Assembly: GCA_963725255.1 (NCBI GenBank)
Contig: CAVRXV010000012.1
Location: 1 to 64,000 of the forward strand
Reading direction: 5' to 3'
DNA: 64,000 nt
Source of the DNA: JAIEPX01 sp963725255
GTDB taxonomy: Bacteria > Pseudomonadota > Gammaproteobacteria > JAIEPX01
In this document: in pieces, positions 16,891-26,850 of the stretch
Layout of the letters: each line of letters begins with the position of its first letter
How positions within the stretch are numbered: position 1 is the first letter of the stretch
The notes under the pieces: generated by a model
The model's input: the letters and a program-made list of their open reading frames with translations, nothing else
Databases searched by the model: none
What the model was told of the DNA's origin: nothing
Translations under genes and position numbers: made by a program

Positions 16891-18393
16891 TTATGACTGA
16901 ATAATTCGTTTTATAGCATTTTCTAAGGGGTAAATTTTATCCTTTGGAAAGCGATATCCTAACTTCGTTCTTCGCCATAAAATGTCTTCCGCTGTTCTTG
17001 CCCATTCATATTTAACAAGGTAATCCACTTCAATATGATAGAGGTCGAACCCATGGTTTTCCCCTAGAATTATAGGGTTATTTGTGTTTTTCAGTAATAA
17101 ATGAATTCGAGTGCCAAATTGATGGGCATATCGCAAAATGAGATTTCGATCGAAGTGAGAATACTCTTCATAGAGGTCTTGAATAAAGTTTTCGAAGTCA
17201 TTATTTGGGATATCACCACCGGGCAATGGAAAATTTGCGGTCCATGGTTTTTTTATCCATGGAAAGTATTTTTTGAGTTTGTTCAAAGCTTGTTCTGCTA
17301 ATACTCTATGAGTTGTGATTTTCCCTCCGAATACGGAGAGAATCGGTAAACTACCGAAATTATCGCTGATTTCGAGGATGAAATTTCGAGTCAAAGTAGC
17401 CAAATTATTGTTGTTTTTGGCCGCTAAAGCCCGCACTCCTGCATATGAATGTATGATGTCTGTTGTGTGCAGAGGTGTTTTAAGATAGCGATTTACACTG
17501 TTTAATAGATATGAAATTTCAAAATCATCGATTTGAACATTTCTGAGGTCACCGTGATATTCGACGTCAGTTGTGCCTATTAAACTATATTGATTGAGAT
17601 AGGGGATGATAAAGATAACTCGTTTATCAGTGTTTTGAAGTATGAAAGCATTTTGTGTAGAGCTGATTTGAGGAACAATGATATGGCTACCTTTTGCCCA
17701 AGTAATATGACGTTCTTGGGTAATCGCGAGTGAATTATTTAAGATTTCATCAGCCCATGGCCCTGCTGCATTAACGATTGCTTTGCTTGTAATGATTTGA
17801 TCGACGTTCGTATCAATGTTGGTTAATGTTATCTTCCAACGGTCTTTTTCTTGGATTCCTGAGCTAAATATCGTGCGTGTTTTTATGATGGCGCCTTTTT
17901 CATGTGCGCATATTGCGTTGAGAACCACAAGACGTGCATCATCAGTCCAGCAATCTGAATACCCGAATCCAGTGGTAAACTCGTTTTTGAACAGAGCCCC
18001 GCCATCAAATTCATTCAATTTGATCGTATTTGATCCAGGCAATTTTCGTCGAGAACCTAAGTGATCATATAAAAATAATCCTAGACGAATGAGCCAAGGT
18101 GATCGAATGGAAGCATCATTTGGCATAACAAAGTGCATCGGTCTTATATTATGAGGTGCTTTTTTTAGGAGGATTTCTCTTTCATTTAATGCTTCATACA
18201 CTAATTGAAATTGGAATTGTTCAAGATAGCGCAAGCCACCATGAATTAATTTGCTACTGGCGGATGAAGTTCCGCAAGCAAGATCATTCGCTTCACATAA
18301 TAAAACGCTTAAACCACGTCCTGCAGCGTCAGCAGCGATCGCTGTACCGTTAATGCCGCCACCGATAACGACGATGTCATAGTCTTCAGTCAC
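16891..18393 (-). CDS. glpD: aerobic glycerol-3-phosphate dehydrogenase
   Basis: 500-residue flavoprotein oxidising sn-glycerol-3-phosphate to dihydroxyacetone phosphate at the inner membrane and feeding electrons to quinone. The FAD motif VVIGGGINGTAIAADAAGRG is at the N-terminus, followed by the family segment SSKLIHGGLRYLEQFQFQLV, and later FGGKITTHR. Length is normal. Its partner glycerol kinase is at 56.8 kb. It is divergent from the Kef-type gene. Confidence 0.95.
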   Translation of the reverse strand: MTEDYDIVVIGGGINGTAIAADAAGRGLSVLLCEANDLACGTSSASSKLIHGGLRYLEQFQFQLVYEALNEREILLKKAPHNIRPMHFVMPNDASIRSPWLIRLGLFLYDHLGSRRKLPGSNTIKLNEFDGGALFKNEFTTGFGYSDCWTDDARLVVLNAICAHEKGAIIKTRTIFSSGIQEKDRWKITLTNIDTNVDQIITSKAIVNAAGPWADEILNNSLAITQERHITWAKGSHIIVPQISSTQNAFILQNTDKRVIFIIPYLNQYSLIGTTDVEYHGDLRNVQIDDFEISYLLNSVNRYLKTPLHTTDIIHSYAGVRALAAKNNNNLATLTRNFILEISDNFGSLPILSVFGGKITTHRVLAEQALNKLKKYFPWIKKPWTANFPLPGGDIPNNDFENFIQDLYEEYSHFDRNLILRYAHQFGTRIHLLLKNTNNPIILGENHGFDLYHIEVDYLVKYEWARTAEDILWRRTKLGYRFPKDKIYPLENAIKRIIQS

Positions 18394-18540
18394 TTTTTGG
18401 CCTTGATGATATTTACTAGTCTGAATATTGCATAAACAAGAGATAAATTTATTATAGTCGATTATATGTAAAGTGATAGAAGCTGGATAGATGTTCGAAA
18501 CTGATTTATACTGCTTCTCTATTTTAGAGAGTGATTCAAC

Positions 18541-19725
18541 ATGGCCGCTAACGAAATTGTACTAACACTGTTTTTCATTTTTGCAGGTGCTGCAGTGCTT
18601 TCTACAGTTGCATTATTTACGCGACAATCTTTGTTAGTTGCTTATATGTTGTTAGGTGTCTTATTAGGTCCTTGGGGACTTGGAGCTTGGGGGTTGAGTC
18701 CGGTAGGTGATAATGAGGCTGTTCAAAAAGTTGGAGAAGTTGGTATTGTCTTTTTGATGTTTTTGTTGGGTCTTCATCTACAACCTCAAAATCTTTACCA
18801 TATGTTGAAAAAAACCCTGTGGGTATCCTTAGTGAGCTCAGTTGTTTTTCTAGCCATTGGCTATGCTGTGGGGCGATTATTTGGCTACAACATGATTGAG
18901 AGTATTGTCATCGGTTTATCAATGATGTTCTCGAGTACTATTATAGGACTCAAATTATTACCGACAACGGTGCTCCATCATCAACATACCGGTGAGGTGA
19001 TGATTAGTGTGCTGTTGATGCAAGATTTGATTGCAATCATGGTGTTATTGTTGATGCATGCAGCGAGCGTAGGTGCATTTAGATGGCAAGATTTAACACT
19101 CACCGCAATGGCTTTGCCTGCGTTTGTTATATTTGGGTTTCTTTTTGAACGTTTCATTCTAATTAGATTATTTGCAAAATTTGATCGTATTCGTGAGTAT
19201 ATGTTTTTAGTATCACTTGCGTGGTGTTTGGGTATGGCTGAACTTGCCAATATGATCGGATTATCCTATGAAATTGGTGCATTTATCGCAGGTGTATCTA
19301 TCGCATCAAGTCCTATTTCTCAATATATTGCTGAAAGTTTGAAGCCATTACGTGATTTTTTCTTGGTGATGTTCTTTTTTTCTGTGGGTGCAAGTTTCAA
19401 TCTAGATTTTGTAAAAATGATTTATATTCCAGCGGCTCTTTTGGCAGTGTTGTTGCTGATATTAAAGCCTATAACCTATCGATTATTGTTGGGATCAGTG
19501 AGTGAAACAAATCAGGTAGCGTGGGAAGTAGGTGTTAGATTAGGCCAGTCCAGTGAGTTTTCATTATTGGTTGGTTATTTGGCATTAAGCTCAGAAATCA
19601 TTGGTCAATCAGCTTCTAATCTTATACAAGCGGCGACAATGTTTACTTTTGTTGTTTCATCTTATTTTATTGTGCTGCGGTATCCAACTCCGATGGGTAC
19701 AACGGATCTTATGAGACGAGATTAG
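18541..19725 (+). CDS. Kef-type cation/proton antiporter (CPA2), membrane domain only
   Basis: 394 residues with about twelve hydrophobic segments: RQSLLVAYMLLGVLLGP, GIVFLMFLLGLHL, MMFSSTIIGLKLLP and the ion-site-like LIQAAT and GQSSEFSLL. This is the membrane unit of monovalent cation/proton antiporter-2 proteins. The cytoplasmic RCK/TrkA-N domain of KefB/KefC is absent. It is followed by ampD after 3 bases and ampE after 4 more, so the three are likely co-transcribed. Confidence 0.88.
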   Translation: MAANEIVLTLFFIFAGAAVLSTVALFTRQSLLVAYMLLGVLLGPWGLGAWGLSPVGDNEAVQKVGEVGIVFLMFLLGLHLQPQNLYHMLKKTLWVSLVSSVVFLAIGYAVGRLFGYNMIESIVIGLSMMFSSTIIGLKLLPTTVLHHQHTGEVMISVLLMQDLIAIMVLLLMHAASVGAFRWQDLTLTAMALPAFVIFGFLFERFILIRLFAKFDRIREYMFLVSLAWCLGMAELANMIGLSYEIGAFIAGVSIASSPISQYIAESLKPLRDFFLVMFFFSVGASFNLDFVKMIYIPAALLAVLLLILKPITYRLLLGSVSETNQVAWEVGVRLGQSSEFSLLVGYLALSSEIIGQSASNLIQAATMFTFVVSSYFIVLRYPTPMGTTDLMRRD

Positions 19726-19728
19726 TGA

Positions 19729-20286
19729 ATGTCGATTCATAGCATTGAAAATGGATTATTACAGTATATTGATTATCATCCATCACCAAATTGTGATGAT
19801 CGGCCAGCCGACAGTGATATAAATCTATTGGTGGTACATAATATTAGTTTGCCGCCTGCTGATTTCAGCTCTGATTCGGTAATAGAGTTTTTTTGTAATA
19901 GCCTTGATCATTCTGCTCATCCTTACTTTGAAAGTATCAAAAATCTTAAAGTATCTTCGCATCTCTTTATCCGTCGAACAGGAAAAATCATACAATTTGT
20001 GCCTTTTCATCGAAGAGCATGGCATGCTGGGGAGTCAAATTTTGCTGGGCGAACACGCTGTAATGATTTCTCAATTGGTATAGAACTGGAAGGAACTGAT
20101 AATTTAGCCTATACTAGTGAACAGTATCAGCAGTTAGTAGATGTTACTCGCTGTTTGATGCAGTGTTATCCAGGGATCACACCCCAAAGGATAGTGGGGC
20201 ATTCAGATATTGCGCCGGCTCGCAAAACGGATCCGGGGCCATCATTTGATTGGCTTCGTTATCGAGGGTTATTAACAAGGGAATGA
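19729..20286 (+). CDS. ampD: 1,6-anhydro-N-acetylmuramyl-L-alanine amidase AmpD
   Basis: Cytoplasmic zinc amidase that cuts the stem peptide from anhydro-muropeptides during wall recycling. Zinc ligands are visible: His in LLVVHNISLPP, His in VGHSDIAPARK and Asp in KTDPGPSFDW. 185 residues, as expected. It is followed directly by ampE, the classical pair. Confidence 0.95.
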   Translation: MSIHSIENGLLQYIDYHPSPNCDDRPADSDINLLVVHNISLPPADFSSDSVIEFFCNSLDHSAHPYFESIKNLKVSSHLFIRRTGKIIQFVPFHRRAWHAGESNFAGRTRCNDFSIGIELEGTDNLAYTSEQYQQLVDVTRCLMQCYPGITPQRIVGHSDIAPARKTDPGPSFDWLRYRGLLTRE

Positions 20287-20290
20287 CATT

Positions 20291-21169
20291 ATGAAACTGT
20301 TAATTGTCTTAATTTGTATAGGAATACAAAGATTTCTCAATATTCGTTTTTCTTTATCAGAGTTGGACTGGTTTAAACCCTATCGTGCTTTAATACAGAA
20401 AACGTTGGGTCAATCCTTGATGAAGGGTTACGTTGGGTTAGCAATCATTGTATTACCTGTTGCTGTTTTAGTTTGGATTCTTAATGCAATGTTGGGTGGT
20501 AATCTTATTTTTGGATTAATCATTGGAGTTGCTGTTGTATTTTTCTGCCTTGATGCACGTGATATTTCAAAACAACTTTCAACCTATATGAGTGGTACAA
20601 AAGCAGAAAAAGGAAAATCATCTGATGAAGAATTAAAAGACTTATTAAAGGATTCAATGCCGATAAAAATGGAATCTAATCCGGTTTCTGCCACTGCACA
20701 AGCAAGAGCGGTTACTTCTAAAGTTGTGCTTATATCATTACATCATGTCTTCAGTGTTTTATTTTGGTATATGCTTTTTGGGGTATTTGGTGTAGTCGTT
20801 TACTTTTTAGTGCACCGACTAACTCATGAGGGAGCAAAACCTGGTTCAGATGCTGCTGATTATTTAGAGGCTGCAAAAGTAGTGCAAGGTATTATGGATT
20901 GGGTACCTGTTCGATTACTTGGATTGAGCTTTGGTGCTGTTGGTAATTTTGGTGCAGCATTAAATCAATTGATGAAAAACTTGGTAGGCGGTTTAGATCT
21001 CGAAGAGAAATTGCCTGTCACTTTAGGTTTAGCAGCGGCTAACGCAGATATTGAAAACGCGGGTAAAGCAACTGTGGAAGAAAACAAAAGTATTTTGGAT
21101 ATTGTTTTCAAAGCTGAAATTGTTTGGATAGTCGCGATTGCGGTTCTGACTTTGATCAGTTTGATCTAA
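20291..21169 (+). CDS. ampE: AmpE-like inner membrane protein
   Basis: 292 residues, with about four hydrophobic segments, a central polar region and the family-like segments WFKPYRAL, ALNQLMKNLVGGLD and VPVRLLGLSFG. AmpE is a membrane protein linked with AmpD and beta-lactamase signalling; its biochemical role is unsettled. It starts 4 bases after ampD. Confidence 0.88.
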   Translation: MKLLIVLICIGIQRFLNIRFSLSELDWFKPYRALIQKTLGQSLMKGYVGLAIIVLPVAVLVWILNAMLGGNLIFGLIIGVAVVFFCLDARDISKQLSTYMSGTKAEKGKSSDEELKDLLKDSMPIKMESNPVSATAQARAVTSKVVLISLHHVFSVLFWYMLFGVFGVVVYFLVHRLTHEGAKPGSDAADYLEAAKVVQGIMDWVPVRLLGLSFGAVGNFGAALNQLMKNLVGGLDLEEKLPVTLGLAAANADIENAGKATVEENKSILDIVFKAEIVWIVAIAVLTLISLI

Positions 21170-21193
21170 CAGCATCTCCCGGTTAAGAATCGG

Positions 21194-21263
21194 AGGGGGT
21201 CAGATCTAAGTTTGATGGGTTCTTTATTTTAAAGAATACGTCACACTTAGATCTGACCCCTTT
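21194..21263. repeat. GGGGTCAGATCT inverted-repeat element, copy B
   Basis: Arms starting GGGGGTCAGATCTAAG pair with CTTAGATCTGACCCC. The inner part has four to five mismatches and closes with TTCTTT/AAAGAA around a short AT loop. It lies between convergent ampE and an unknown gene and could also act as a terminator. Confidence 0.78.
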
Positions 21264-21265
21264 GC

Positions 21266-22285
21266 TTATTGACGAGGTTCAGATTTTGTAGCAGACGTGG
21301 GCGGTGTTAATGATTCCAGAAATTTTACCACGCCTGTATTGTTTTCATGTAGCACTTTTACAATCTCTATCGCTGACAGTACATCAGCATTATTTTCCTG
21401 CATTAAGTCGAGAATGGTGCTTAGCGCTTCATCTTGCTCAGTTGTAAGCTGATCACTATTTCGAAGTTGTTGGATTGTGGATAGAGCATCTTGCGTTTGG
21501 TTGGTAAGGTTGCTATTTCGTATGTTCTGAATCGGAGAAGTTGAACTTTGCTCAGAAGGGAAGAACGTTAGATGCGTGCTACTTACTGGATCTGAAGTTG
21601 TAGATTTCGTTGTTGATTGACCATCTAGTGGAGAGTTTAGAATCAACGATGGGCTTCCAGAAGAGATTTGTAAGGTTTGGTTATTCACTTCGTTGGTAAG
21701 GCTTTGAACACTATTGGCTAAGCCAGTGGAATTTAAGCCAGATGCAATATTACTAAAAGAAAAGTAACCGGATACAAAACTAAGTATAAGGGCTGCAGCA
21801 GCAGGAATAACGATCAAAGGAAATGCAATAATTCCTCCAAATGTTAGTCCAATAATAGGGATCGCATAAATTATTAATGCGATTAATGCTAAAGCAACCA
21901 CGGCAACAATACCCAGTACAACACCGCGTAGAATGGAGGTGTTTCCTTCGCTCTTGAGCTTCGCAGCAAAATCATCGAGGTCTTTTATAATTGCTAAACG
22001 TCTATCTTTATGTGTATCTGGATTAATTAATTCCAGAGTTTTATCCAAGATAAAGTTTAAATTAGCGAAAGAAGAATCGTAATCCATATCGCCTTGTTCG
22101 GGTCTAAGATGATTCACCTCAGCAAAAACTGCTTGAGCTTGCTGTAGATAAGGGCAATTGTTAGGAAGAGTCTTAATCATATCATCAAGTTGTTTAGCCT
22201 TCGCAGCTAAATTCTCGATATTAGCTTTATGTTTTTTTGCTTGTTCACCTATGAGTTTAATGTCTTCAGCTTTGTAACCAAACAT
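21266..22285 (-). CDS. unknown protein with central membrane hairpin, candidate effector
   Basis: 339 residues. A charged helical N-terminal third (KAEDIKLIGEQAKKHKANIE...) is followed by a long hydrophobic block (about 115-175, with AVVALALIALIIYAIPIIGL and PLIVIPAAAALILSF) fitting two or three membrane helices. The C-terminal half is serine/threonine/glutamine-rich with heptad-like leucines. No known domain or signal peptide. The ATG follows GGGGGAT. The layout resembles the 660-residue gene at 11.4 kb. Confidence 0.6.
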   Translation of the reverse strand: MFGYKAEDIKLIGEQAKKHKANIENLAAKAKQLDDMIKTLPNNCPYLQQAQAVFAEVNHLRPEQGDMDYDSSFANLNFILDKTLELINPDTHKDRRLAIIKDLDDFAAKLKSEGNTSILRGVVLGIVAVVALALIALIIYAIPIIGLTFGGIIAFPLIVIPAAAALILSFVSGYFSFSNIASGLNSTGLANSVQSLTNEVNNQTLQISSGSPSLILNSPLDGQSTTKSTTSDPVSSTHLTFFPSEQSSTSPIQNIRNSNLTNQTQDALSTIQQLRNSDQLTTEQDEALSTILDLMQENNADVLSAIEIVKVLHENNTGVVKFLESLTPPTSATKSEPRQ

Positions 22286-22449
22286 TTTATATATCCCCCA
22301 TTCATCTCGAGAAAGTCGGTTCTATCGCAGGCCCATCAGTACAGTGGTTTATCACACTAATGGCAAAATTATAGCATATTTTAGTGAATTTTGCAATAGG
22401 ATTTGTCAATTATTTCCTAACTAGGGGGTGTGGTTAGGGGGCATTGGTT

Positions 22450-22541
22450 GGTTAGTGGTTAGGGGGTCAGATCTTTGCTTGATGTATACTCAAGGTTTGA
22501 GTAGGCATCAAGCAAAGATCTGACCCCCTAACCCATTAACC
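22450..22541. repeat. GGGGTCAGATCT inverted-repeat element, copy C
   Basis: The longest of the three: arms of about 35 bases, nearly perfect, run from GGTTAGTGGTTAGGGGGTC through GATCTTTGCTTGATG and their complement, closing with TACTCAA/TTGAGTA. It sits just upstream of aceE, between divergent genes. Confidence 0.85.
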
Positions 22542-22612
22542 TCTTCCTCTTTCATGTTCCCCCAAATATCAGTATTATAACCCCTTTTCAAAGAATGAAG
22601 AGTGTTTAGACT

Positions 22613-25279
22613 ATGACTGATTCACCCATGATGGTTGATAATGATCCCTTAGAAACGCAAGATTGGCTTGAAGCATTGGCGTCCGTGATGAGAGTGGAAG
22701 GCGCTGAACGTGCGCGCTTCTTAGTGAGTTTATTGGCCTCACAAGTGAATTTAACAGCAGGACAAGGCGCTATTAATACGCCTTATGTGAACTCAATCAG
22801 AGTGTCAGATGAAGTGAAACTGCCTGATGATGGGGTGTTAGCTGAGCGTCTACAAGCACTGATTCGCTGGAATGCAAAAGCCATAGTACTTCGTGGAGGT
22901 AAGCGAGCTTCTGAGCTGGGTGGTCATATCGCAACGTATGCCTCTGCATCAACCTTATATGAAGTGGGTTTCAATCATTTTTTCCGTGGTCGGCAGTCTG
23001 ATTTTTTAGGCGATCTACTGTTTATTCAAGGTCATTCTTCTCCTGGTATTTATGCGCGTGCCTATTTAGAAGGTCGTATTAGTGCTGAACAATTAGATCA
23101 GTTTCGACAAGAAGTTGCAGGGAAAGGTCTTTCGTCTTATCCCCATCCCTGGTTGATGCCGAATTTTTGGCAATTTCCTACAGTTTCTATGGGACTCGGC
23201 CCACTTCAGGCAATTTATCAAGCGCGTTTTTTAAATTATCTTAGGCAATCGTGGTTTGGTAGACAATAAAAATCGTCAATGTATGGGTTTTTTGCGGCGA
23301 TGGTGAAATGGATGAGCCGGAATCAATGGGTGCATTATCCATTGCTGCGCGTGAAAAATTAGATAATCTTATTTTTGTCATTAATTGTAATTTGCAACGT
23401 CTTGATGGTCCTGTGCGAGGCAATGGCAAAATAATTCAAGAATTTGAAGGTGTTTTTCGCGGTGCGGGTTGGAATGTCATTAAAGTGATTTGGGGAAGTC
23501 GTTGGGATGCATTATTTGCCAAAGATACTCAAGGTATATTAGAGCAACGCATGGAGAATGTGTCGATGGTGAATATCAAAATTATAAAGCTAAAGATGGT
23601 GCTTATTTCCGCGAACATTTTTTTGGCAAATACTCCAGAATTAAAAGCGATGGTTGCCGATATGACGGATGAAGAGATATGGCATTTAAATCGCGGTGGT
23701 CATGATTCTACAAAAAGTATATGCCGCTTATCATGCGGCAGTGACTCATCAAGGCAAGCCACTGTTATTTTAGCCAAAACTGTTAAAGGTTATGGTATGG
23801 GAGCCGCCGGTGAAGGATTAAATATAACTCATCAACAAAAAAAAATGACGACAGAAGATTTAATAGCATTTCCGCGATCGATTTAAAATTCCCATTATCA
23901 GAAGAAGAAGTCGCTAAATTATCCTTTTATCGACCGCATGATGATGCGCCAGAAATGCAATATTTACAACAACGTCGAAAAGAATTGGGTGGATATTTAC
24001 CGCTCGATCTACAAGAATGTCCAAATCATTAGAAGTGCCTGCACTTGAAAAGCTTTTAAGCTTTATTAAAAGTCAGGGGATCGTGAAATTTCAACGACGA
24101 TGGCATTTGTGCGTATTTTGAGTATGTTACTTAAAGAAAAAAATATTGGACAACATATTGTGCCTATTGTTCCTGATGAATCTCGCACTTTTGGTATGGA
24201 AGGATTATTTCGACAAATTGGAATTTATTCTCCGAGTAGGTCAATTATATGAACCCGTTGATACAGATCAAGTGATGTATTATCGAGAAGAAAAAAGACG
24301 GGCAATATTTGCAAGAAGGTATTAGTGAAGCAGGAGCGATGTGCACATGGATGGCTGCTGCGACTTCGTATAGTACCAATAATGTTCCCGATGATTCCTT
24401 TTTATATTTATTATTCCATGTTTGGTTTTCAGCGGGTTGGTGGATTTAGCTTGGGCCGCTGGCGATATGCGTGCTCGAGGATTTTTGATGGGAGCAACCG
24501 CTGGTCGCACAACATTAGCAGGAGAAGGTTTGCAACATCAAGATGGTCATAGTCATGTGATGTCTGCGACTATTCCGAATTGTGTTAGCTTATGATCCGA
24601 CGTATGCCTATGAATTAGCCGTTATTATTCATGATGGAATGCGACGAATGGTCATGAACAAGAAGATGTTTTTTACTACATCACTGTAATGAATGAAAAT
24701 TATGCGCATCCTGCTATGCCAGCAGGAGTTGAAGAAGACATTATCAAAGGTCTGTATTTATTACGTGCGGCGAGTGGAAATAAATCTCATCAAGTGAATT
24801 TATTATCGTGTGGCGCGATTTTGCGTGAGGCAGAAGAAGCTGCAAAATTACTCAGTGAAGAAAATATTGACGCGAATGTATGGAGTGTCACCAGTTTTAC
24901 AGAACTTGCGCGAGAAGCATTGCATCATGAACGTGAAAATCGACTGCATCCTGAAAAAGAACCAGCTTTAAGTTTTGTAACAAAAACATTGATGGCTCAT
25001 CCTGGACCCGTAATAGCTGCTACAGATTATGTGCGTAGTTTTGTAGATCAAATTCGTGCATTTGTGCCATTTGATTATACGGTATTGGGTACCGATGGTT
25101 ATGGTCGAAGTGATACACGTGTCAATCTCCGTCATTTCTTTGAAGTCGATGCAAAAGCGATCGCGGCAACAGCAATGAGCGCGTTATGTCGCGAAGGTAA
25201 AATTGATGTTGCCACAGTGCAGCGTGCGATGACGAAGTGGGGTGTTGATCCCGCCAAACAGAATCCAGTAACAATGTAA
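22613..25279 (+). pseudogene. aceE: pyruvate dehydrogenase E1 (aceE), middle broken by many frame changes
   Basis: E1 of the pyruvate dehydrogenase complex, a thiamine-diphosphate enzyme. Residues 1 to ~212 are clean, as are the last ~196 codons from about 24.68 kb. Between 23249 and 24655 the homologous sequence hops between all three frames about sixteen times, each time by one base (both insertions and deletions). Stitched together it keeps the family motifs: CGDGEMDEP, LNRGGHD, AKTVKGYGMG, DESRTFGMEGLFRQIG, ATSYSTNN and FYIYYSMFGFQR. Total span (2667 bases) is that of a full gene, and I see no nonsense substitutions in the conserved frame. It is decayed very recently or badly sequenced here. 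aceF follows by 22 bases. Confidence 0.85.
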
Positions 25280-25301
25280 TCGGAAGGGTGGAGTAAGCTT
25301 A

Positions 25302-26846
25302 ATGATAAAGGAAATAACCATACCCGATATTGGTGGCGCAACAAATGTTGACGTCATTGAAGTTTCTGTGAAACCGGGTGATGTTGTCGCGAAAGAAGAT
25401 GCATTAATTACGCTTGAAGGTGATAAAGCCACGATGGAAATTCCATCGCCTTTTGCTGGAAAAATTGTCAGTGTGCAAGTGAAGGTGGGTGACAAACTCA
25501 GTGAAGGAAATTTAGTTGCAACAATTGAAGTAAGCGAAACGGAATCAACTGTATCAAATGAATCAGAAGAAAAAAAAGCATCTCCGCAAACAGTAGTAGT
25601 CCCTGATATTGGTGGTGCATCGAATGTCAATGTGATTCAAATTCATGTCGCTGTAGGCAGTGAAGTAATAAAAGAAGACCCTTTAATTACTTTGGAAGGT
25701 GAAAAAGCGACGATGGATATTCCCTCGCCTTTTTCAGGAAAAGTGACTGAAATTTTGGTGAATGTTGGAGCGAAAGTTTCAGAAGGTGATCCTATTGCAG
25801 TTGTTTTGGCTGTATCTGAAGGAGCACCTGCTAAAAAAGAATCAGTTGTTCAGAGTTCAGCACAGCAATCTTCTGAAAATATTCCTAAATCGGCACCCGC
25901 CATTTCTCCAATCCCGGTTTCTGCTCGAGGCATTTTGCCTGTTACACCACCCGGTGCTAATGTTCATGCAAGTCCTAGTGTTCGAAGGATCGCTCGCGAA
26001 TTTGGTGTAGATTTACGTTTAGTAAAAGGATCTGGTGCAAAATCACGTATTCTTAAAGAAGATGTGCAAGCCTTTGTGCGAGGTGAATTGGCAAAACCAC
26101 GTGGTGGCATTGGACTCGATTTAATTCCTGCACAAAAAGTGGATTTTGCAAAATTTGGTGCGATAGAAATTCAGCCACTGAATAAGATTAAAAAATTAAC
26201 GGGCGCAAATGTACATCGATCTTGGGTAACTATTCCGCACGTGACACAATTTGGTGAAGCCGACATTACGGCATTAGAAAAATTGCGAAAAGAACAAGCA
26301 GCAAAAGCTACTGAAAAAGGCGTAAAATTAACGCCGCTTGTTTATGTTATGAAAGCGGTAGTCGCAAGTTTAAAAGCGTATCCGACTTTTAACAGTTCAC
26401 TTGATGAGTCGGGTGAAAACTTAGTGATGAAAAAATATTTTCATTTGGGAATTGCCGTCGATACACCTAATGGATTAGTCGTTCCAGTGATTCGTGATGT
26501 TGATCAAAAAGATGTTTTTACTTTAGCGGATGAACTCGCAAAAATCAGTGCAAAAGCGAGAGAAAAAGGATTAACGCCTGTGGAAATGGCAGGAAGTTGT
26601 TTTACGATTTCAAGTTTAGGTGGCATCGGAGGTACTGCATTTACGCCAATAGTAAAAGCACCTGATGTTGCAATTTTAGGAGTTTCACGTTCGTCGATGA
26701 AGCCCGTTTATGAAAATGGTGAATTTGTGCCTCGTCTGATGTTGCCATTATCTTTATCTTATGATCATCGTGTCATTGATGGTGCTGATGGAGCGCGATT
26801 TATGGTTGATGTAGTGAATCGTTTGTCTGAACAAAATTGGGAGTAA
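25302..26846 (+). CDS. aceF: dihydrolipoamide acetyltransferase, E2 of pyruvate dehydrogenase
   Basis: 514 residues: two lipoyl domains (lysines in GDKATMEIPS, about 42, and GEKATMDIPS, about 135) joined by flexible linkers, a peripheral-subunit-binding domain (ASPSVRRIAREFGVDL), and a C-terminal acyltransferase domain ending with the catalytic DHRVIDGADGARF. It transfers the acetyl group from E1 to CoA. It is the second gene of aceE-aceF-lpd and is fully intact although aceE is not. Confidence 0.96.
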   Translation: MIKEITIPDIGGATNVDVIEVSVKPGDVVAKEDALITLEGDKATMEIPSPFAGKIVSVQVKVGDKLSEGNLVATIEVSETESTVSNESEEKKASPQTVVVPDIGGASNVNVIQIHVAVGSEVIKEDPLITLEGEKATMDIPSPFSGKVTEILVNVGAKVSEGDPIAVVLAVSEGAPAKKESVVQSSAQQSSENIPKSAPAISPIPVSARGILPVTPPGANVHASPSVRRIAREFGVDLRLVKGSGAKSRILKEDVQAFVRGELAKPRGGIGLDLIPAQKVDFAKFGAIEIQPLNKIKKLTGANVHRSWVTIPHVTQFGEADITALEKLRKEQAAKATEKGVKLTPLVYVMKAVVASLKAYPTFNSSLDESGENLVMKKYFHLGIAVDTPNGLVVPVIRDVDQKDVFTLADELAKISAKAREKGLTPVEMAGSCFTISSLGGIGGTAFTPIVKAPDVAILGVSRSSMKPVYENGEFVPRLMLPLSLSYDHRVIDGADGARFMVDVVNRLSEQNWE

Positions 26847-26850
26847 AAAC

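Noticed and set aside
22428..22470. G-rich stretch read as a telomere-like or G-quadruplex repeat
   Set aside because: The G-runs are the arm of the inverted-repeat element, whose complement lies 60 bases downstream.
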